Notes under the pieces: generated by a model
Told to the model about the DNA's origin: nothing
The model's database searches: none
What the model saw: only the letters and a program-made list of their open reading frames with translations
NCBI GenBank assembly: GCA_001931905.2
Contig: MSJI02000780.1
Span: 1 to 64,000, forward strand
From: Cladosporium sp. IMV 00045
Lineage: Eukaryota; Ascomycota; Dothideomycetes; Cladosporiales; Cladosporiaceae
Length of the DNA: 64,000 nt
Direction of reading: 5' to 3'
Translations under genes and position numbers: made by a program
Part shown: positions 11,011-21,055 of the stretch, piece after piece
How positions within the stretch are numbered: position 1 is the first letter of the stretch
Layout: every line of letters starts with the position of its first letter

Positions 11011-11691
11011 GCGGTTGGAGGTTTGATGTTTCATTGTTGTGATGCATAAGACGAATTAGCGAGCGGTTTTGATTCAACGGGTCTCATGGAGTTTTTTTAC
11101 TTTATTTTTGTACAGCTGCTGTGTGTTGTGTTTTGGTGAGAGGGTTGCATGGTCACAGGGGCAGGTTTGGGTGAACCTTTTCCGTTTCTTGAGCGGGGCT
11201 TTCAATGAATGTTGGGCGTGGTGTGCCCGGAGATTACAGAAGGAAGGAAGGAAGGAGGTGTTGTATAACAGACTACGTCCCGTTTTCGAGGCTGCATTCC
11301 TCGTGCGAATGATTTATTCAACATCTACGTAAATTGAAGATGAGGTTCTCTCGCATGGCTATCGCCTGTTTGTTCGTTTCATTCTCCGTTCCGTTTTCTC
11401 TCACTCACTACTATCATCTACTGGTCTACATGTAAGCAGTAATGATATTGATGGCTTCCATTTGCTACGAAGCTCATCGTGAATCCACAGCCCGTGGGTG
11501 CAAGCTCCGTTTTTGGAAATCGAATCACCCCTCCGTAACCGGCAAACGCCCCTCCGCTTTTGCGGTTTGTTGCAAACGGTGACTTCAGCTCTTGAGGAAA
11601 ACGAGTGACAAACATCCTTCGATCATATATATCACGACAATACCACAAGACCCACACAAGAACCCCTCCAAAATCATCAGAGTCATCAAAG
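11011..11691. other. Intergenic region with a short GGAA microsatellite
   Basis: Lipin 3' UTR and upstream region of the small Cys-rich gene. A GAAG/GGAA repeat lies at about 11238-11256. No additional gene is supported. Confidence 0.55.
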
Positions 11692-11966
11692 ATGTGCATG
11701 AAATCCGCCTGCAGCGTTTGCGGTTCGTCCCTCTCCCTTTTCCCCACGCAATCTACCATCACGGTGCAACACCTTGAAACCAAGCAGAGCGAACATCTTC
11801 TGACTTGATTTTCTGCATTTCTATAGCTAAGCAATCCTGGATCGGCTGTGGAAGCCACGTGCCCATGGTCATGGACAACATCCCCCAGGCCGACTGGTGC
11901 CAGTGCGCTCCTAAGGTTACGGTCGGTGAGAAGGAGTACCCGCCGAAGGCTGGGACTGGGAAGTAG
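11692..11966 (+). CDS. Small conserved Cys-rich fungal protein
   Basis: A 56-residue protein from exons 11692-11722 and 11827-11966. The 104-nt intron starts GTTCGT, has a CTGAC branch site and ends CTATAG. Cysteines at residues 2, 7, 10, 18, 35 and 37 form C-x(4)-C-x(2)-C and C-x-C pairs, which suggests zinc or another metal binding. The pattern (N-terminal Met-Cys, then SWIGCG, a VPMVMD segment, ADWCQC, and a YPP end) matches a short protein I have seen across ascomycetes annotated only as hypothetical. No function is known. It is too short and too split for a plain ORF scan. It is convergent with the viperin gene (260 bases between stops). Confidence 0.75.
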
Positions 11967-12225
11967 AGGACTGGCTTTTGGGTCGCGATTCTAGGTGAGT
12001 TGGAACGGTAGAGTTTCCTTGGGAGGGGGTTTAGATGGTGGGTGCTGACTACTTTGTCAAATGTAGGTATTCTGAGTAATGTTACATGACTATGAACGCT
12101 GTGCTTGAGCCTGTCCAAGAACTTCCATCTGAACACTTTCTTTGAGCCACTTCCACTTGACATCCAGAGCTTTGCTTCACCCAGATTCTGTCACTCTGCA
12201 AGAAGTGCGATGACTCTTCCCTCTC

Positions 12226-13260
12226 TCACCACTCGAGCTCCTTGGCCGTCGCAGATCCACACCCATCTCCCTCCTGCTCGTCCTTGCTCCATGCATACAA
12301 CCCACCTCTCTGCATGAAAGCTTCCTGGTCGAACTTCACTTCCTCAAGCGCCTTGGCCACGCCAACCTCCAGAATCGACCTAGACTGCCTCTCCTTCCCC
12401 TGTCCCTTGTCCAGGAAGCACAAGTACTCGTCCAGAATAAGATAGCTTGAAGCCATGAGATCGTTCGGCTCCGGCACAAACGCCTCCAAATGCTTATGCT
12501 TCTCACAAAAAGCCTCAAACTGCTCTCCCGAAATCAGCAAATCCCTCGCATCGCGCTTGCGTTTGTCGGACACAGCATCCACCGCTTGCGCATCATTCTC
12601 GTCTTCGACAAACAGCACTTGAAAACACTTCCAGCGCTGTGGCGCCAACTCCGCCACCGTCGCCGCCATGTCTTCCTGCCAATTGAGCTTGCTAACGACC
12701 GTGTTGAGCTTGAACTTAATCCCCATCTCACGACACCAGTCGCGAATGCGGAACAGCTGCTTGACGTTCTCGCCCGTGCCGCGCCCGATGGCCTCGTTGG
12801 TGCGCTCGTCGAAACTGTCGCACGACACGCCCATGACGTCCACGAACCGCCCGTACTTTTCCAGCCATTTCTGGCTCACTTTGGTGCCGTTGGTGATGAT
12901 GGAGACGCTCTCGAGGCGCAGCTCCTGCTTGCAGAACTGACACAGCCAGCCCAGCTTGTCCGGGTAGAGGAAGGGCTCGCCGCCGGCGAAGTTGATCTTG
13001 CGCATGCCGGCGGCTTTGAGCAGGCGGAGGCCGCGCTCCATGTCGTCTGAGGAGGCGACGAAGGAGGTTTTTTCGGTGTGGAAGCAGAATTTGCACGTTT
13101 TGTTGCATTTGCGTGTGAAGTGGTAGTTGACGGAGATGGGTTTGGTGCGGTTGATGTGGCGGCGGAGGCGGTAGAGGAGGTAGGTGGTTAGGGTGAGGAA
13201 GAGGAGGGTGGCGATTGATTTGCCGGTGGTGGAGGTGATGAGGGATTTTGTGAGTGCCAT
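12226..13260 (-). CDS. Viperin (RSAD2-like radical SAM enzyme, ddhCTP synthase family)
   Basis: Intronless, 344 residues from the Met at 13258-13260; the frame is open further upstream, but that part is low-complexity and unlike viperins. Residues about 15-31 form a hydrophobic anchor followed by basic residues, as in animal viperin, which sits on the ER and lipid droplets. Then comes the conserved NYHFTR segment with the 4Fe-4S radical SAM motif CNKTCKFC (C52, C56, C59), the typical FCFHTEKTSF context, GGEP (93-96), SCDSFDE and a PESN-like PEPN segment. The C-terminus ends in Trp, as in viperins, where the last Trp contacts the Fe-S assembly machinery. Characterised viperins convert CTP (or UTP in some microbial forms) to the 3'-deoxy-3',4'-didehydro analogue, a chain terminator. 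It is head to head with a nucleotide kinase. An antiviral role in this fungus is inference. Confidence 0.93.
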   Translation of the reverse strand: MALTKSLITSTTGKSIATLLFLTLTTYLLYRLRRHINRTKPISVNYHFTRKCNKTCKFCFHTEKTSFVASSDDMERGLRLLKAAGMRKINFAGGEPFLYPDKLGWLCQFCKQELRLESVSIITNGTKVSQKWLEKYGRFVDVMGVSCDSFDERTNEAIGRGTGENVKQLFRIRDWCREMGIKFKLNTVVSKLNWQEDMAATVAELAPQRWKCFQVLFVEDENDAQAVDAVSDKRKRDARDLLISGEQFEAFCEKHKHLEAFVPEPNDLMASSYLILDEYLCFLDKGQGKERQSRSILEVGVAKALEEVKFDQEAFMQRGGLYAWSKDEQEGDGCGSATAKELEW

Positions 13261-13823
13261 TTTGGTTTTGAGTTGGAGTTCTTGTTGGATGTTCGAATGC
13301 TTTGTTTGTTGGTTGGGAGAAGACTGATCTTTGCAGGAATGGACCAAACTCTTATACTCTGGAGAGGAAGAAGAGGTTGCCTTGTTGTCTTGAATGGTGT
13401 TTGTTGCAATCTCACTCGTCCAAAGACATTGTTGCTTCATCTCGGCCCAGCAAGCCTGGGGACGGAAATAGGCGATTGTTCCACAAACATCGCTCTGCGG
13501 GCACTCCCACTGAGGGCTGAGACGATTGAGGTTTGTCTTTTGATTGAAGACGATGTCTCATTCTAGACTTCACGTACCTAGGCGTTCTGCAGAAGAACAA
13601 ATATGATGGCTGACAGACAGTATATCAGACATGCGTCTAGAGATTCACTGCAGGCATGAAACATTGCAGTGTCTCCGGTTCAACTCTGGAACGAAGAGTG
13701 AAACTCACGTGTCGGTCTATCTATCATGGCCATTCACATACGTAGACCATGGCTTTAAAAGCCAACAAACACACAATAGTCTCCTACATTCCATTTGCCA
13801 CAGACAAACCAACACCCAACACC
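13261..13823. promoter_or_regulatory. Bidirectional upstream region of viperin and kinase genes
   Basis: 563 bases lie between the opposed start codons of viperin and the UMP-CMP-kinase-like gene, so both promoters must be here. Near the kinase side, 13750-13762 is a short inverted repeat (GGCTTT, A, AAAGCC) that includes a TATA-like TTTAAAA. This arrangement would allow co-induction. No specific factor site is claimed. Confidence 0.5.
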
Positions 13824-14514
13824 ATGGCTTCCAACACGCAAACTCCACCACAACCCTCCGCCTCCAACAAGTCCCCAACCTCACCCTCTCTAATCTACGT
13901 CCTCGGCGCCCCCGACGCAGGCAAAGGCACCCTATGCACCCTCCTCGCCAAAACCTACAAGAACATCCACCACATCTCCCTAGGCGACCACCTCCGCAGC
14001 CTTCTCTCCCCTGCAACTCTCCTCACAGCCTCTCCCGAAACATTCGGAGGCCTAGACTACGCCGACTTCAGCGCACGCATGCAGCGCCGCGAACTCCTCC
14101 CAGCCACCAACATCGTTGCCATCACTCGCAAAGCCATCGAGAATCTCGTCGAAAGCACCCCCAGCGATAAAAAGAAACGAAACAGATCATCCTCATCGAC
14201 GGCTTCCCACGCTCTCCGGAATCCGCCCAGCTAGCCGACATCACGCTCGGCAGACCAGACAAGGTTCTTTTCTTCGACTGTCCGCGCGAAATCGCGCAGG
14301 AGCGTTTCCTCAAGCGAAGACGCTCTGTTGATGATGGTCTGAGGTTTTCAAGACCAGGTGTGATGAGTTTGAGAGGCTGAATGGTGAGATTTTGGGCTTG
14401 TACGGAGACGCTGTTGTTAGGGTTGGGACGGAGAAGGGCGTGGAGGAGACTTGGGAGACGTTGAGGGGGAATGTTGGGGGGAGTTTTGAGGGCATGGAGT
14501 TGGTGGAGGTGTAA
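13824..14514 (+). CDS. UMP-CMP/adenylate kinase family protein, two apparent 1-base frameshifts
   Basis: Nucleoside-monophosphate kinase. The N-terminus has a P-loop LGAPDAGKGTLC; a Cys two residues after GKGT is typical of UMP-CMP kinases. It is followed by ISLGDHLRSLL (NMP-binding start). The middle part (ILIDGFPRSPES, then VLFFDCP) continues in a different frame from about 14183. The end (EVFKTRCDEFERLN to the stop at 14512-14514) lies in a third frame from about 14341. Restoring one base at the A-rich stretch 14169-14182 and one at 14336-14341 gives a 230-residue, full-length kinase. An upstream ATG at 13749 is in frame but adds unlikely sequence. The neighbouring viperin uses CTP, so a CMP/UMP kinase would plausibly feed it (inference). 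The breaks could be assembly errors or real inactivation. Confidence 0.8.
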
Positions 14515-14809
14515 ATGGAGGTTCGAAATGGTTTGACAAGGCGCTGTGAAGACACGAAATGCTCGTCACGTTCAGGGAGAGAGATTCGGCAGTGCCGAGA
14601 TGGATAAATGCGAATTGTACGAGCGCCAAAGTACAGAAAGACACAGTCGTTAACTTCTCTTGCAAATAAATGGTCTCGGGTTGGCAAGCCTATGAAGAAA
14701 TTGAGCATCATATTGTACTGGAGTCATGGCGTATCTCATTCATTGCTCATTACCGCTAGGTCGAATCCAATTGAAGACATAAGAAGAAAAGTCCATCATT
14801 AGAGACCGT

Positions 14810-15778
14810 TCACTTCTGCTCCTTCAACTCTTTCGCCGTCTTCACCACCCACTCCTCGTAATCATCGGCTTCCTTGCCCAAAACCGCCCGAGTCAACCTG
14901 TACTCATCCTCCGAGACTCCGAACCCTTCGCGTACCCAACCCGATGCCATCATAACCAGATCCCTTCCAACCGCCCTCCCTGCAGCGCCAGGAATGCTCT
15001 CCCTCAATCCCATCTCGAACGCCTCCAAGCCCTCGTCGTCTCCTTTCGCAACATACACCTCCCTTCCAAGTGCCTGACCCCACAAAGCCTCCGTCTCCCG
15101 CCCAGTGAATCTTCTGGCAGACCCAACGTTCACCTTCCGCCCGTTCAACTTCTCGCCTCCGTCCTCAGCACTCTTGACAACGACACGGGCGATATCAGCG
15201 CACGAAACGCGACTCACGCCCTGCTCGCCCAGAGGCTGCGGCAGAACTCCTTCCTTCAATAGCAAGTCCGGAGCCATGAGATCATTCTCGAAAAAGAGCG
15301 TGGGACCCACCACCGTCCACTTGAAAGGGTACTGGCCGTAAAGCAATCGCTGCTCGATAGCCACTTTCGCCACGACTTCCGCACTGCCGAAGATCCGCAA
15401 TATCTCCGCCACTCCCTGAGGCGAAGTGAACTCGCCCGCAGCAGAGAGGTAAATCACATGTTTGACGCCAGCTCGAGAGAAAGAGTCAAGAGCTCCCAGA
15501 GCGGTGTAGAGCTCGTCTTGGCCTCCAAGGTTGAGAAAAGCGGTTCCCACGCCGTGCTCCTTGCAGAGGGACTCCAGCCAGACGGGGTCGGAGACTTTGC
15601 CTTCGGCGACGGCGAGTCGGGAAGCGTCTTCTGGGTAGGCTGCGGAGAGGCGTGAGGCGGAGGAGGTGGGCAGGACTAGCTTTGTGTTGTCTTTTGCTGT
15701 GGTTGAGAGGAGGAGAGGGACCAGCTCGCGGCCGATCTTGCCGGAGGCGGAGGTTACGAGGATGGATTTGGGAGACAT
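14810..15778 (-). CDS. NmrA-like NAD(P)-binding protein
   Basis: Intronless, 322 residues. The N-terminus ILVTSASGKIGRELVPLL is a Rossmann-fold dinucleotide-binding motif of the NmrA/atypical SDR type (variant of GxxGxxG). A VIYLSAAGEF stretch and a WTVVGPTLFFEND stretch match the family core of NmrA-like redox sensors or isoflavone-reductase-like proteins. No catalytic Tyr-x3-Lys is evident, as usual for NmrA-like members. Such proteins sense NAD(P) or reduce small aromatic compounds, and the role here is unknown. It is convergent with the kinase gene (295 bases apart), so it is not obviously part of the viperin unit. Confidence 0.82.
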   Translation of the reverse strand: MSPKSILVTSASGKIGRELVPLLLSTTAKDNTKLVLPTSSASRLSAAYPEDASRLAVAEGKVSDPVWLESLCKEHGVGTAFLNLGGQDELYTALGALDSFSRAGVKHVIYLSAAGEFTSPQGVAEILRIFGSAEVVAKVAIEQRLLYGQYPFKWTVVGPTLFFENDLMAPDLLLKEGVLPQPLGEQGVSRVSCADIARVVVKSAEDGGEKLNGRKVNVGSARRFTGRETEALWGQALGREVYVAKGDDEGLEAFEMGLRESIPGAAGRAVGRDLVMMASGWVREGFGVSEDEYRLTRAVLGKEADDYEEWVVKTAKELKEQK

Positions 15779-16896
15779 TGTCGTGTTGTTCTGTTGGAAG
15801 ATTGCTTGTGTTTGTTCCGAAGTGCTTTTTCGAAGATGTTGATGCTCTGATTAGGAGATGCTCACAGTTCAAGAGGAGGATCCCCTTTATATATTCTGAG
15901 GTCGTTGTCCTGGAGAATACTGCTTCGTCGGTGTAATTCGTCTGCCTAATCTTCCGTCTCCTGATGCCAAGTGGAAATGCGAGGCGCGAAAGCGGTCTCA
16001 GCCTTCGCTGTGCACTGAAGTCTCGTGGGGGTTTGTAAGCCAGTCTTTACAAAGCAATCTATTGAGGCCTCGCAACGAACACAAATTGAGTTATGGGTGG
16101 ATGTCAAATGGACGGGACCGGGATTCGATGAAGTTCGCAACAGGAACTCCTGGAGGCCGCGGAGTCCGGACAAGCGCCCGCTCTTGTAATCACAGATCCA
16201 TTAGATCAACTGAGGGTAGGCGTGAAGTGCACCAGTATCCTGTCTTGGAAGCCTGCAGAGCCAAGGAGGAGCTGAGGTGCTGCAAGTGAGGGGAGAAGGT
16301 TTGTTTACTTGGCATGTTTAGTAATCGCAACTGAGGATATGTTTCCTTTTGAACATCTTCACTCCTGGCGTTCTGACGTATTATCATGAGCACAAATGTC
16401 GAAGAAGGGTCTTGCGATGCTTGATGTATGACCGACACGACGATATGCGAATGAGTCGTGCATCTTGTGTTACGCCACAAGCGGCTGTTGGCGTGTCTAC
16501 TCTCTCATCCTTGAAACCGAGGAATACGGACTGGATATCCCGTGAAGTGGGTATTGCGATAAGTAAGGAGCCGACTTCCAATGATCTTCTCCAACACGAA
16601 TCTTCAATTGATGATTGTTCGCTCTCGCTTCGAGGAGAAAGAGGATCGGTTACTCAATCTGACTTCGGCTAGGCCTTCCACTTTAGGATTTGACTCCTAC
16701 CTCACTTGCAGCAAGAAGGTAGATGTGAATCATCCTCCTTATCAAAAAGCGTAACCAAAAGGCGTGATTAGTACAAGCCATTGTTTAAGAAGGCTGATTT
16801 TGCAATCGAAATCTTTGGCCACTTCCCTACTCAAGATCTTAACCCAATCTAGGTACCTTGAACTCCAGACATTTCCATCTCACAGCAACAGCCACC
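15779..16896. other. Intergenic region between divergent genes
   Basis: About 1.1 kb containing the promoters of the NmrA-like and GNAT genes. Short frames only; nothing recognised. Confidence 0.55.
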
Positions 16897-17780
16897 ATGG
16901 GCTCTTACCAAGACCAAGAGGACCTCGACACCGTTCTTGGACCCAAAGTTCATACCAAGTTATCCCCTCTCCCGACTCGCGACTTGGACGTTCACGGGAA
17001 ATTCGTGACTCTCGAACGCCTGACGGAAGCCCACATCCCCAGCCTATGGACCAACGTGGGCATGCCCGCCGACGACTCGGTGTTCAGATACATGCTATCC
17101 CGGCCTAACAGTCCTCAAGAATTCTGGGAACAATTTGAAGACGGCACTCGAAGTGGGAAGATCTTCTACGCCATCAAAGCCAACCCAGCACGTCTCTCCC
17201 CATCCCCCTCACAGGAGGCAGACACGGCAGAATCCCGATCCGAAGTCGTGGGCGCCGTGGCCTTCTTGAACATCGAGCCCGCCAACCGCGCTCTAGAAAT
17301 CGGCCACGTTATGTACGGTCCCGTGCTGCAGCGCACGGCCGCCGCGACGGAAGTCCAGTACCTGCTGCTCCGCCACGCGTTTGGGGAAGATCACGCGGCA
17401 CTCTCGCCTCCGTACCGTCGTGTGGTGTGGAAGTGCAATCATCTCAATGCTGCTTCGCAGCGCGCGGCGAAGAGACTTGGGTTCGTTTACGAGGGCACGT
17501 TTCGGAAGCATATGGTCATTCAGGGCCGGTCGAGGGACTCGGATTGGTTTAGCATTGTTGATGATGATGGGAAGACTCCATCAAGCGTGGATTCGAAATG
17601 TGGCTTGATGATGCGAATTTTGATGCTGAGGGAAAGCAGATTCGAAGTCTTGAACAGTGCCGTGAGAAACGACAGGCCATCCAGTGTTTCAATAGAAAGT
17701 ATAGAAATACCGCTGTCAAAGAAGACAAAGACAACGTAGCCCAGAATATCATCAAGCTTGACTCATGTCATCAACAATGA
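16897..17780 (+). CDS. GNAT acetyltransferase (RimL-like), apparent 1-base frameshift
   Basis: The start at 16897 has a strong context (GCCACCATGG). The N-terminal and central part match the RimL/GNAT family: GKFVTLERLTEAHIPSLW, AVAFLNIEPANRALEIGHV and the acetyl-CoA region HLNAASQRAAKRLGFVYEGTFR. The conserved DWFSIVDD..W segment then breaks. The reading frame shifts at the ATGATGGG stretch near 17568, where a Trp codon would need one extra T. The homologous tail (FEMWLDDANFDAEGKQIR and onward) continues in the next frame to the stop at 17778-17780. The restored product is 294 residues. Family members N-acetylate small molecules or protein termini, and the substrate is unknown. The stop is only 12 bases from the stop of the opposite-strand sulfotransferase-like gene. 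Confidence 0.85.
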
Positions 17781-17792
17781 CACCAGGACCCT

Positions 17793-18742
17793 CTACACCC
17801 GAGTCGACGCAAGTGCAAAATACAACAATAACGAAACAACACCAACCACCACAGCCCCAGCAATCGCCATATTCCGCAGCGCTCTCTGATTGTACTCCAC
17901 AAACGTAGCACCCACACGCTGCGCGAACTCAGTGGTAGGATTCCCATTAGGAAACGCATCACCAGGCACCTCCTTACCAAGAAACTCACAAAGCGGCTCC
18001 CACCCATCTCTCACAGACCACTCCAGCAACCTCTCAGACGGCAGACCCAAGCCGCGCACCATGGCCACATGCTCCTGGTACGTCCAGACGCCGTTGGAAG
18101 CGAAAGAACCGCTGAAAAAACCCGGAAGCAGAGTCCGGGTCACGAACTGTCGTGTCCAGAAGAGTTCGGCACTGGAGAAATCAGAAACATTAGCCAATTG
18201 CTCATGTGCAATACAGCAGGAAAAGTAAAAAGGCATCCTCATCCTCACCAAAACCAACTCTTCGCCCACTCCCACCCCACCGTATCGCCCTCATACGTCC
18301 CAAACGTCGCCGCAAAACTACGATACCACCCCTCCATATCCGCCCTCGTGTTCAAAATGACCTTCGCCTCAGGATACGCAGCGATCAAGTCCCTCGCAAA
18401 AGCGGCAGCGGGCAAATCCGAAATCCCCACGCAATGCCCGACGACGGCGTCGAAGTCCTCGCGGGTGAGTTTCAGGTCGCTCGACGTGTCGTTCTCACTC
18501 ACGGGTTGGCGGTACTTTTTCGAAGCGATCTTGTACCATTCTTCTAAACAGAAGGGTCGCTCGATGGAGTCGTAGCCGTGCCAGACGTGCGCGATGCCGA
18601 GCGTGTGCAGGGCTTGTTGGAGGGATTCTGTGCCGGAGCGTGAGATGCCTACGCAGAGAATTTCCATCGGCTGGGTGCGCGTGCGGCGTGGGTGGGAGGT
18701 GGCGTAGAGGGTGTGGTAGATGGTGTCTTTGAGGGAGTCCAT
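17793..18742 (-). CDS. Sulfotransferase-like P-loop protein with C-terminal membrane anchor
   Basis: 290 residues from exons 18249-18742 and 17793-18171 with a 77-nt intron. The GISRSGTESLQQAL segment is the 5'-phosphosulfate-binding loop of the fungal sulfotransferase family (Sulfotransfer_4-like), many members of which are annotated simply as P-loop NTPases. The conserved KVILNTRADMEGWYRSF region contains the second phosphate-contacting Arg. The C-terminus is a hydrophobic helix (MAIAGAVVVGVVSLLLYFALAS) that would tail-anchor the protein. The acceptor substrate is unknown. The intron lies between WFC and AELFW, with the splice completing a Cys codon. It is tail to tail with the GNAT gene. 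Confidence 0.85.
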
Positions 18743-19173
18743 GGTTTGGTTTTGGGGAGTGTTGTGGATGTACCGGAGGTATGGCAGTATCTACAGACTC
18801 TTGATGTTGGAGGTCGTGGCCTATTGAAAGGTGTTGCTGTCGTCTTTATTATATCGTGTACAGCTGGATTCTGTTCGACTCAAATGTTTGTCGATCAGAT
18901 AGATCCGTGGGCAGCTTTCCAAGGAAAGCTCTTTCAGCTCGAGACAAGAGCTCTGCCCTCCTTTCTCGCGGCAACTAGTATATATCCGGTCGCTAGACGA
19001 TCTGTACGGTGCAGTATAGATTACACGCAACCCTGCAGTCAGCTTTTAGCGCTCTTATGCAGTAGTGGAAGTGGTGACGAGCGGGATACTAAATGTGAAT
19101 TGATGCGAACGCATAGTACTGCAGCATGCCTTTCGGAGGTCTGCTTATATTCCAGGACAAGACCTCAAGACGG
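18743..19173. other. Intergenic region, no gene recognised
   Basis: About 430 bases upstream of the sulfotransferase-like gene and downstream of the glycosyltransferase-like gene. Nothing further is seen. Confidence 0.55.
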
Positions 19174-20631
19174 TCATCGTCCAAAAAGCTCCTTGCCAAA
19201 TTCACCACACATCCCATCCCACGCCAACCAAGTCTCACGATCCGTCCACGCTCCGACACCATCAACACTCTGCGACGAATCACCCAGTTCCAGCTCGGCG
19301 CCAACGTACTCGACGCCATTCACCTTCGCGATCACAGCGCCGCCGCGTTTTCTCGTCGCCAATTCGGCCTCAAGCAAAGCCTCCGCGTACGGATAAAACC
19401 ACATGCGCGGCCACCAGCGCTGGCGAAAGCTCTTGTCGCCCGTGACGTGGTATACAGGAAAAGCCTGCTGAGTGATAAGATTCGTGCCGAGCATCATGTC
19501 CGCCCAGCTTTTGTGCGTAGGAAGATCGTCAGAGAGCTGGCTAGCATCGAAAGGCGGGCGCGAGTGCACGATGTCTTGCGACAGTGTGAGCTGATCCATG
19601 CGCTTCACCGCCGAAGGATTCTGCTGTTCCGCAACAGGCACAGGCGTGCTGTGATTGAAACTCATCCAAGTCAAGAACGGCGTATACGCCGCCGAAGTCT
19701 GGAAGACGTCCGACTCGTAGTCCATGGCGATGTGAAATTCCGTGCGCATGCCCTGTGGAATGTCAGGCAGGATGCCGTAAGAGTCTTCTTTCACGAGAGG
19801 CGCATCGATTTTGCCGTCTCTGCGCATAGAACGTCCGATTTCTTGGTATGCCCATAGTTCTTGGAAGTAGTACTGGTCTGAATTGTGCTGCTTGAACGCC
19901 TCGTCGTACCGCTCCTGCACAACGTCCATGGTCGCCGCGAACATGTCGCGCATCTCCTTCGCCGGACCCATGATCGTGCCCGAGTTCAGCCATCGAGGCC
20001 GGTTGGGCACCATCCAGGTATCAGTAGTGGGACCGAAAGCAGCAGGCGAAAGGGAAGATTCCGGTACAGCCCAGCAGGCTGCGCGGCGCTTGTCGTCGGG
20101 CCAGCACATCTTGTCCGGGCCGAAGATGATGCTCTGCTTGACCTTCGCGCCGCCATGGTCAGCGCCGTAAATGCCTTCTCTCCTCAGCCGCGCGTTGGCT
20201 TTGTCGATGGCGGTGAGGTAGCGGCTGATGAGGACTTCAGGCCGCAGTTGCAGCCAGATGTCGTAAGCGTCTAGAACCAGAACAAGATCGTTGTCTGCCG
20301 AAGGGGGTAGAGTGTTGAGGTACGCGAGTGTTTCCGATATTTTGAAAAGATGCGATTTCGAGCCATTGTATTGTCCATGACCCTCCCAGCCTAGTAAGAT
20401 CGGGTTGGGGTATCCTGTCACTGCCGCCGATAATAGGAGCTTGCATAGGTTCGGATTGCTCGCCGTGGCGGGCAACAGAAGATGAAACTGCGGAATGGCC
20501 GCTCTGAAGGGTGAAGTGAGGAATCTCGCAGCTGGGGCGGCCGTGGACGTGGTGAAGATCCCAATGATGGAGATGGCGAGAACAGTGCCAGCGACGGCGA
20601 AAGGTAGGAAAAGCCGCTGCGGTAGCATCAT
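19174..20631 (-). CDS. Type II membrane glycosyltransferase-like protein (PLOD-type GT domain)
   Basis: 485 residues, intronless. A short cytosolic tail and one membrane segment (about residues 9-25) precede a luminal domain. LVLVLDAYDIWLQLRPE at 117-132 holds the Asp-x-x-Asp motif (121-124) typical of metal-dependent GT-A enzymes. WLNSGTIMGPA further on is the usual GT-A acceptor/donor-site segment. The family is broadly conserved in filamentous fungi, resembles the glycosyltransferase domain of procollagen hydroxylysine glycosyltransferases, and is probably Golgi-resident. Donor and acceptor are unknown. A divergent paralogue lies at 29466-30986. Confidence 0.8.
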   Translation of the reverse strand: MMLPQRLFLPFAVAGTVLAISIIGIFTTSTAAPAARFLTSPFRAAIPQFHLLLPATASNPNLCKLLLSAAVTGYPNPILLGWEGHGQYNGSKSHLFKISETLAYLNTLPPSADNDLVLVLDAYDIWLQLRPEVLISRYLTAIDKANARLRREGIYGADHGGAKVKQSIIFGPDKMCWPDDKRRAACWAVPESSLSPAAFGPTTDTWMVPNRPRWLNSGTIMGPAKEMRDMFAATMDVVQERYDEAFKQHNSDQYYFQELWAYQEIGRSMRRDGKIDAPLVKEDSYGILPDIPQGMRTEFHIAMDYESDVFQTSAAYTPFLTWMSFNHSTPVPVAEQQNPSAVKRMDQLTLSQDIVHSRPPFDASQLSDDLPTHKSWADMMLGTNLITQQAFPVYHVTGDKSFRQRWWPRMWFYPYAEALLEAELATRKRGGAVIAKVNGVEYVGAELELGDSSQSVDGVGAWTDRETWLAWDGMCGEFGKELFGR

Positions 20632-21055
20632 GCCGCCGACTCGCAGTGAAGACTACGAAATCTCCAGTTGCGTAACAATCCACCTTGACCAGAACCGCAA
20701 AGACAGCATCGGGAACCTACCTTATCTCTTTCTCAAAATGAACAGCATCAGCCAGTTCAGCTCGCACAATCTACAAGGGCGTAGTGCATGCATCTCGCCA
20801 GCCACATGCGCCGCCACCCGAAGGCCAGCCAGGCAACATACACTCTGCCTCAAAGCAAACATGCACAGAAACACAGGGTGTGACTGTAAAATGTTTCCAG
20901 CCAGCTGATGTGCGTTCCCGCCCGTCGCGGCCCAAGGCAGACAAGAGCTGGAAGCACAAAGAACGCCCTGCCTGAACCACGGGAGCGGCATTCGCATGGT
21001 CCTCTCCGGGTAGACCTTTCTGCAGTACGAATCAGTGTGGGTGATACCGAGCCGT
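20632..21055. other. Intergenic region, no gene recognised
   Basis: About 420 bases, upstream of the glycosyltransferase-like gene. Overlapping short frames on both strands lack family features. Confidence 0.5.

Noticed and set aside
10615..11034. Minus-strand hydrophobic frame
   Set aside because: Reverse of the acidic GAC/GAG-rich lipin tail, which always reads as Leu/Val-rich.
14146..14185. A 39-nt intron explaining the first kinase frameshift
   Set aside because: The frame would fit, but the length is below normal fungal introns, the donor (GTCGAA) is weak and no branch site is seen. A lost base in the A-rich run is simpler.
19126..19857. 243-codon plus-strand frame
   Set aside because: Antisense of the glycosyltransferase-like gene; no motif of its own.
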